Shown here in pieces: positions 16,576 to 19,760 of a stretch of DNA of 19,760 nucleotides; position 1 is the stretch's first letter, and the number at the start of each line of letters is the position of its first letter. A program made the translations under genes and the position numbers. The notes below the pieces were generated by a model. It had not been told where the DNA came from and ran no database searches. It saw nothing but the letters and a program-made list of their open reading frames with translations. This DNA comes from an uncultured Caryophanales bacterium (GTDB taxonomy: Bacteria > Bacillota_I > Bacilli_A > RFN20 > CAG-826): NCBI GenBank assembly GCA_946622925.1, contig CAMOQM010000005.1, positions 1 to 19,760 on the forward strand, written 5' to 3'.

Positions 16576-16603
16576 TTGACAATATAGCGAGCGGGTTTAC
16601 CTT
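16576..16603 (+). promoter_or_regulatory. Promoter of the leader peptide/ABC importer operon
   Basis: A consensus -35 TTGACA at 16576-16581 is followed after 16 bp by TACCTT at 16598-16603. The latter keeps the three most conserved -10 bases (T1, A2, T6) but is otherwise weak. A start near 16610 would give a leader of about 15 nt before the ORF, just enough for its ribosome binding site. Confidence 0.55.
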
Positions 16604-16624
16604 TTTATCGCCAAGGAGAAAACG

Positions 16625-16699
16625 ATGAAGGAAGTCATTAAACCCAAAATCATCAATCACTCCGGCTTTTATTATTACTTTAGCTACTACTATAGGTGA
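16625..16699 (+). CDS. Tyrosine-rich leader peptide (24 aa)
   Basis: A 25-codon ORF with AAGGAG at 16613-16618 placed 6 nt before its ATG. The peptide ends GFYYYFSYYYR: six Tyr and two Phe among its last ten residues, with codons TAT TAT TAC, then TAC TAC TAT. Tyr is normally one residue in about 25, so this density in a well-initiated short ORF in front of an intrinsic terminator is the classic sign of an attenuation leader peptide. Its function would be to stall the ribosome when charged tRNA-Tyr (perhaps also tRNA-Phe) is scarce. The peptide itself probably has no activity. The second Tyr cluster lies inside RNA segment 1 of the switch, and the UGA lies in the loop of helix 1:2. Confidence 0.88.
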   Translation: MKEVIKPKIINHSGFYYYFSYYYR

Positions 16700-16797
16700 T
16701 TTTCCTGTCGTGGTAGTCACGGACGGGAATTGACGTCCGTGGGAGTAAGCGCTTGTGTCCGCCTTCGGATGTCCTCCAGTCCGAAGGCTTTTATTTC
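16684..16797 (+). promoter_or_regulatory. Six-segment ribosome-mediated tyrosine attenuator
   Basis: Terminating fold. Segment 1 (16684-16696, CTACTACTATAGG, the last Tyr codons) pairs with segment 2 (16704-16716, CCTGTCGTGGTAG) at 12 of 13 positions. Segment 3 (16718-16725, CACGGACG) pairs with segment 4 (16734-16741, CGTCCGTG) at all 8. Segment 5 (16761-16770) pairs with segment 6 (16779-16788) as the terminator. Antiterminating fold. CCTGTCGTG (16704-16712) pairs with 16718-16727 with a single bulged G16722, which frees GTCCGTGGG (16735-16743). That stretch pairs with CCTTCGGAT (16762-16770), with one U-U mismatch, and consumes the terminator arm. A ribosome stalled at Tyr codons masks segment 1 and favours the second fold. 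A ribosome at the UGA covers segment 2 and favours the first. The pairings are read from sequence. The mechanism is inferred. Confidence 0.8.
16761..16797 (+). terminator. Intrinsic terminator of the attenuator
   Basis: GCCTTCGGA (16761-16769) pairs perfectly with TCCGAAGGC (16780-16788), plus a T-G closing pair, around an 8-nt loop. It is followed by TTTTATTTCTT. The ribosome binding site of the lipoprotein gene begins only 4 nt after the T-run, so this is a conditional terminator inside the operon leader. Confidence 0.9.
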
Positions 16798-16815
16798 TTG
16801 AAGGAGGCAACGTTA

Positions 16816-17787
16816 ATGAAATCAAGAATGGTCTTACTCTCCGCTTTGGCGGCATCCGCCCTCTCCCTTGCTGGATGTGGGGGAAGCGGCAAAACCAAAA
16901 TCGGCATTTTGCAATTTGGGTCATTTGAAGCCCTGGAAAAAGCCAAGCAGGGTTTTGTCGATGCCATCAATGCTTCGTCAATCAAAGACAAGGTGGAAAT
17001 CCAAGTTAAGAACGCGGCCGCCAATGGAGCCGATAATGTTTCCATGGCTGCGACTTTGGCTGGGGATAATGATTTGCTTTACGGTATCGCCACCCCAAGC
17101 GCATCTGCGTTAAAAAACGCCGTCGATAGTCTAGGAACCAAAGCCCCCGTCTTATTCTCGGCCGTCACCAATGCCGTTGGGGCTAACCTGCTTAAAAACG
17201 AAAAAGCCCCGGAAGGCAATTGCACCGGCGTCCTCGATATTGGTCCCATTGCCAGGGAATTAGAGGTCTTAACCCAATTCCCGGGCGTCGATAATATCGT
17301 TTCCCTCTATACCTCCACCGAGGTTAATTCCATCTACCAAGTCGAAATCGCCGAAACTTGGATGAGGGAGCATAACGTTTCCTTTTCCCGTAAAGCCATA
17401 ACTAATGCCTCCGAGATTAATTCAGCCTTATCTTCCATATCTAACGACGTCGATGCCATCTTCCTACCCACCGATGACACCATCGCCAATTCGATTGCCA
17501 TGGTTAAGGCCGCTAACGAAGCCAGGTCAGAACGTTTGTTCATCGTTGGCTCGGACACCGGCATGATCGAGGGCTGCACCTTTGCTCTAGGCGTTGATTA
17601 CTACGAATGCGGAGTCCAAGCCGGTAAGATGGCCATCTCTATTCTTAGTGAAGGCAAAGCCATCAAGGATATTCCCGTCCAAACCTGCGACAAAAATAGC
17701 ATCTTCATCAATAAGACTTGGGCCGAATCCCTAGGCCAAGCCATACCTGAGGAAGTCTTATCCATCGAGGGAGCTATCATCAAATGA
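16816..17787 (+). CDS. ABC importer substrate-binding lipoprotein, TrpX-type
   Basis: A 323-residue lipoprotein. A signal peptide (residues 1-20) ends in the lipobox LAGC with Cys21 as the lipidated residue. The mature protein matches the ABC_sub_bind family (COG2984): KIGILQFG start, GFVDAINAS, IATPSASAL, PVLFSAVTNAVGANLL, NCTGVLD, LYTSTEVNS and DAIFLPTDDTIANS blocks. Members with a dedicated permease and ATPase have been proposed to import tryptophan or other aromatic amino acids in Firmicutes. It would capture the substrate outside the membrane. I chose the ATG at 16816, 8 nt after AAGGAGG (16801-16807). The upstream TTG at 16753 lies inside the attenuator. The Tyr-rich leader suggests tyrosine as ligand. 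Confidence 0.92.
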   Translation: MKSRMVLLSALAASALSLAGCGGSGKTKIGILQFGSFEALEKAKQGFVDAINASSIKDKVEIQVKNAAANGADNVSMAATLAGDNDLLYGIATPSASALKNAVDSLGTKAPVLFSAVTNAVGANLLKNEKAPEGNCTGVLDIGPIARELEVLTQFPGVDNIVSLYTSTEVNSIYQVEIAETWMREHNVSFSRKAITNASEINSALSSISNDVDAIFLPTDDTIANSIAMVKAANEARSERLFIVGSDTGMIEGCTFALGVDYYECGVQAGKMAISILSEGKAIKDIPVQTCDKNSIFINKTWAESLGQAIPEEVLSIEGAIIK

Positions 17788-18839
17788 TAGTCCTCGACGC
17801 TTTATCGACCTTCCGTTCCTTTGCCATCAATCCTTGGGTCAACGGCTTGATCTTAGGGATCATGGTTTTGGGCGTCTTCATTTCCTTCCGGGTTTTGAAC
17901 ATCGCCGACTTATCGGTAGAAGGGGTTTTGCCGATGATAACCATGCTTACCGCCGTCCTTATTGGGGCGGATATAAACCCTTGGTTAGTAATTTTGATTT
18001 CAATTGCAATAGGCGCGATTTGCGGGGTTTTGAACGCATTATTAACGATTTATTTAAAGACCCCACCTTTGTTATCGGGGATTATCGTGATGGCTTTGAC
18101 CTTCGGGGTAGCCATCATGATTAACTCCTTAAAATCAGGGCAAGCTTCCTTTAATCCTAACGATCATTTGACCGCGTTTAATTGGCTTAGAAGCCTATTA
18201 GCCGGCAATAGCCTTAACCGCGATTGGCTCTTCTTTGCCTCCTATCTTTCTTACATCATCGTCTCCGCCTTTATCTTGGGGTTAGTCTGGGCGGGGGCCT
18301 ATTTCTTCTTTGGCACTGAGCTAGGTATGTCTATCCGCGCGGCTGGCAAAAATCCAGCCATGGCCAGGGCCAACGGCATCTCGGTTAATAAAGCTTCCAT
18401 CATTGCCTTAGCTATTTCAGGTGGTTTGATTGGTCTAGCCTCATCTTTATATGGTCAGCATAATGGCATGGGCCTACCAACCGATGGCCAAGGGATGATC
18501 GTTATCGCTTTATCGAGTTTGTTCCTAGGCGAAATGATATTAGGAACCAAATCATTCAAACGGAATTTATGGGCAACCGTGGTTGGCTCGTTGGTCTATT
18601 GGTATATCATCCAGGCCTTGATGTTAATTGATAGCCAAGGCTACATGCTTTCGATCTATAAGGCCCTATTACTAGTTGTCATCTTGGCGGCCCAGCTTGG
18701 TATTGCCACCTTTAAAAGGAAACATCCTAAGAAGCCTAGTGGCGATAAAGGCAAAGAAGTTAAACAAGATAAGCCCGTTAAAGAAGAGATGGTTCAGTCC
18801 ATCATGAGACATTGTTTGGGGGAGAGAACCGTATGCTAG
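17784..18839 (+). CDS. ABC importer permease, TrpY-type (COG4120)
   Basis: A 351-residue inner-membrane permease. The N-terminal block FRVLNIADLSVEGVLPMITML and the following KTPPLLSGIIVMAL segment are characteristic of the COG4120 family linked to COG2984 receptors. The later SIRAAGKNPAMARANGIS segment is a plausible ATPase-coupling loop. About eight hydrophobic segments are visible between residues 12 and 310. The C-terminal 40 residues are soluble, lysine- and glutamate-rich and look variable. Its ATG at 17784 overlaps the lipoprotein stop (ATGA), without a strong ribosome binding site, so it depends on translational coupling. Its 3' end overlaps the ATPase gene by 7 nt. Confidence 0.92.
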   Translation: MIVLDALSTFRSFAINPWVNGLILGIMVLGVFISFRVLNIADLSVEGVLPMITMLTAVLIGADINPWLVILISIAIGAICGVLNALLTIYLKTPPLLSGIIVMALTFGVAIMINSLKSGQASFNPNDHLTAFNWLRSLLAGNSLNRDWLFFASYLSYIIVSAFILGLVWAGAYFFFGTELGMSIRAAGKNPAMARANGISVNKASIIALAISGGLIGLASSLYGQHNGMGLPTDGQGMIVIALSSLFLGEMILGTKSFKRNLWATVVGSLVYWYIIQALMLIDSQGYMLSIYKALLLVVILAAQLGIATFKRKHPKKPSGDKGKEVKQDKPVKEEMVQSIMRHCLGERTVC

Positions 18840-19624
18840 AAATCAAAGATATCCATAAGACTTTCCACCTCGACACCAATCCCGAGAACGACAAACACGC
18901 GCTTAAGGGAGTGAGCTTAACTATTAACGATGGTGATTTCATTTCGGTCATCGGTTCTAATGGCTCGGGCAAAACCACTTTATTAAATATGGTCGCCGGG
19001 GTCTTTGAACCCGATGAAGGCCAAATCATATTAAACGGCAAAGACATCTCCAAACTTCCCGTCCATAAACGGGCGAAGTTCCTAGGTCGAGTCTTCCAAG
19101 ACCCGATGATGGGGACGATCGCCGACATCTCTTTGTTTGAGAACCTTTCCATTGCTTCTAGGCGGGGACAGAAACAATCCCCCATCCGTTGGGCTTTGAC
19201 TAAGGAAAAGGAAAAAGAATTCGCCGCTTTGTTAGAACCATTAGGCTTGGGTTTAGAAAAAAGACTTAACGCCCCGATGGGAACTTTCTCGGGCGGACAA
19301 AGGCAGGCCGTGACTTTACTTATGGCTTCAATGGCCAAGCCTGAGGTTTTGTTATTAGACGAACATACGGCCGCCCTTGACCCGGCCACGGCTAAGAAGA
19401 CGATGGAATTAACCGAGAAGATCGTCACCTCTTCCAAGATTCCGACTTTGATGATCACCCACAACATGAAAGACGCGATTAGATATGGAAATCGCTTGAT
19501 CATGATGGATGGTGGAAAGATCGTCTTTGAGGCTAGTGGCGAAGAAAAAGCCAAGCTCACCGTTAAGGATCTATTAGATAAATTTAGTTCAGGTGAAGTG
19601 CCGGATTCGGCCGTCCTTAGTTAG
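18833..19624 (+). CDS. ABC importer ATPase, TrpZ-type (COG1101)
   Basis: A 263-residue ATPase that would power the importer. Walker A GSNGSGKTT is at about 42-50. The signature is FSGGQRQ, followed by the Walker B form LLLDEHTAALDP, with His rather than Pro after the catalytic Glu, which is diagnostic of the COG1101 group. The switch histidine is in ITHN. The start is the ATG at 18833, with a GGGGGAG run about 8 nt upstream. The in-frame TTG at 18812 would lie in the permease coding tail and is less likely. No terminator follows. The stop region overlaps a convergent gene on the minus strand by 8 nt. Confidence 0.93.
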   Translation: MLEIKDIHKTFHLDTNPENDKHALKGVSLTINDGDFISVIGSNGSGKTTLLNMVAGVFEPDEGQIILNGKDISKLPVHKRAKFLGRVFQDPMMGTIADISLFENLSIASRRGQKQSPIRWALTKEKEKEFAALLEPLGLGLEKRLNAPMGTFSGGQRQAVTLLMASMAKPEVLLLDEHTAALDPATAKKTMELTEKIVTSSKIPTLMITHNMKDAIRYGNRLIMMDGGKIVFEASGEEKAKLTVKDLLDKFSSGEVPDSAVLS

Positions 19625-19760
19625 CGGGCGCAACCTCTTTAACGTTTCCACCGGTTTTGATAATGGCAAGGAAGACTAGGCCAAGGATTTCAATTCCGGC
19701 TAAAATACCGAAGAAAGTTTCAAAGCCAGCCGAAAGATAGATATAGGAACTACTTAGGTT
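19617..19760 (-). CDS. C-terminal end of an unknown membrane protein (5' part outside window)
   Basis: On the minus strand the frame is open from the window edge to a TAA at 19619-19617, encoding 47 residues. They contain a clear hydrophobic segment (FFGILAGIEILGLVFLAII) followed by a short soluble tail ending VKEVAPAN. The codon choice (GGC, GCC, CTT, ATC) matches the neighbours. Since the segment is the last before the stop, the protein ends with a membrane helix and a short tail. It is too little to name a family. The tail overlaps the importer ATPase gene by 8 nt in convergent orientation. Confidence 0.7.
   Translation of the reverse strand, partial: NLSSSYIYLSAGFETFFGILAGIEILGLVFLAIIKTGGNVKEVAPAN

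Noticed and set aside
16700..16745. T-box riboswitch: the stretch GTGGTAGTCACGG loosely resembles the T-box core.
   Set aside because: The AGGGTGGNACCGCG consensus is not met, the segment is 40 nt away from the terminator arm it should overlap, and a specifier stem I would have to lie upstream within about 100 nt or in the permease gene. The translated Tyr run explains the element better.
18802..19560. A 252-codon minus-strand open frame opposite the importer ATPase.
   Set aside because: It is the shadow of a well-matched ATPase gene, and its translation has no recognisable domain.

Overview
The window looks like chromosomal DNA of a low-GC-lineage Gram-positive bacterium, probably an uncultured gut-type member of the Bacilli (Erysipelotrichia/RF39/RFN20-like). 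This is inferred from strong AAGGAGG ribosome binding sites, long chains of ATGA-overlapping genes, a small SRP RNA next to tadA as in Bacillus, a YtrA-type GntR regulator, a lipoprotein solute receptor and an exporter fused to its own ATPase. UGA is used as stop, so this is not a UGA-Trp mollicute. Coding density is very high. No transposase, integrase, CRISPR array, tRNA or rRNA was seen.

Layout. 1-744 is the 3' end of an unrecognised, probably extracytoplasmic protein. 767-1326 holds an extended -10 promoter, the SRP RNA and tadA. 1415-10701 is one long plus-strand gene string: a fused MacB/FtsX-type ABC protein, a P-type ATPase with two altered signature motifs, psuG, a TetR regulator, an iron-type alcohol dehydrogenase and a membrane protein resembling a degenerate M50 protease. 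Its first five genes overlap by 1 or 4 nt; the last follows after 12 nt. 13444-10722 on the minus strand is tldD-tldE. 13543-16574 on the plus strand is a UlaG-like metallo-hydrolase followed by a YtrA-type regulator, ABC ATPase and ABC-2-like permease. 16576-19624 is an amino-acid-type ABC importer (lipoprotein, permease, ATPase of the TrpXYZ type) behind an elaborate leader. 19760-19617 on the minus strand is the tail of an unknown membrane protein that overlaps the importer ATPase gene by 8 nt.

The most interesting element is the importer leader at 16576-16797. It carries a consensus -35, a good ribosome binding site, a 24-codon ORF ending in GFYYYFSYYYR, and then six RNA segments that can pair in two exclusive ways. 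Pairings 1:2, 3:4 and 5:6 end in an intrinsic terminator. Pairings 2:3 and 4:5 would block it. The last Tyr codons form segment 1. I read this as a ribosome-mediated tyrosine attenuator, working by a chain of strand exchanges, in a lineage where T-boxes normally do this job. It also suggests that tyrosine or aromatic amino acids are the importer's substrate.
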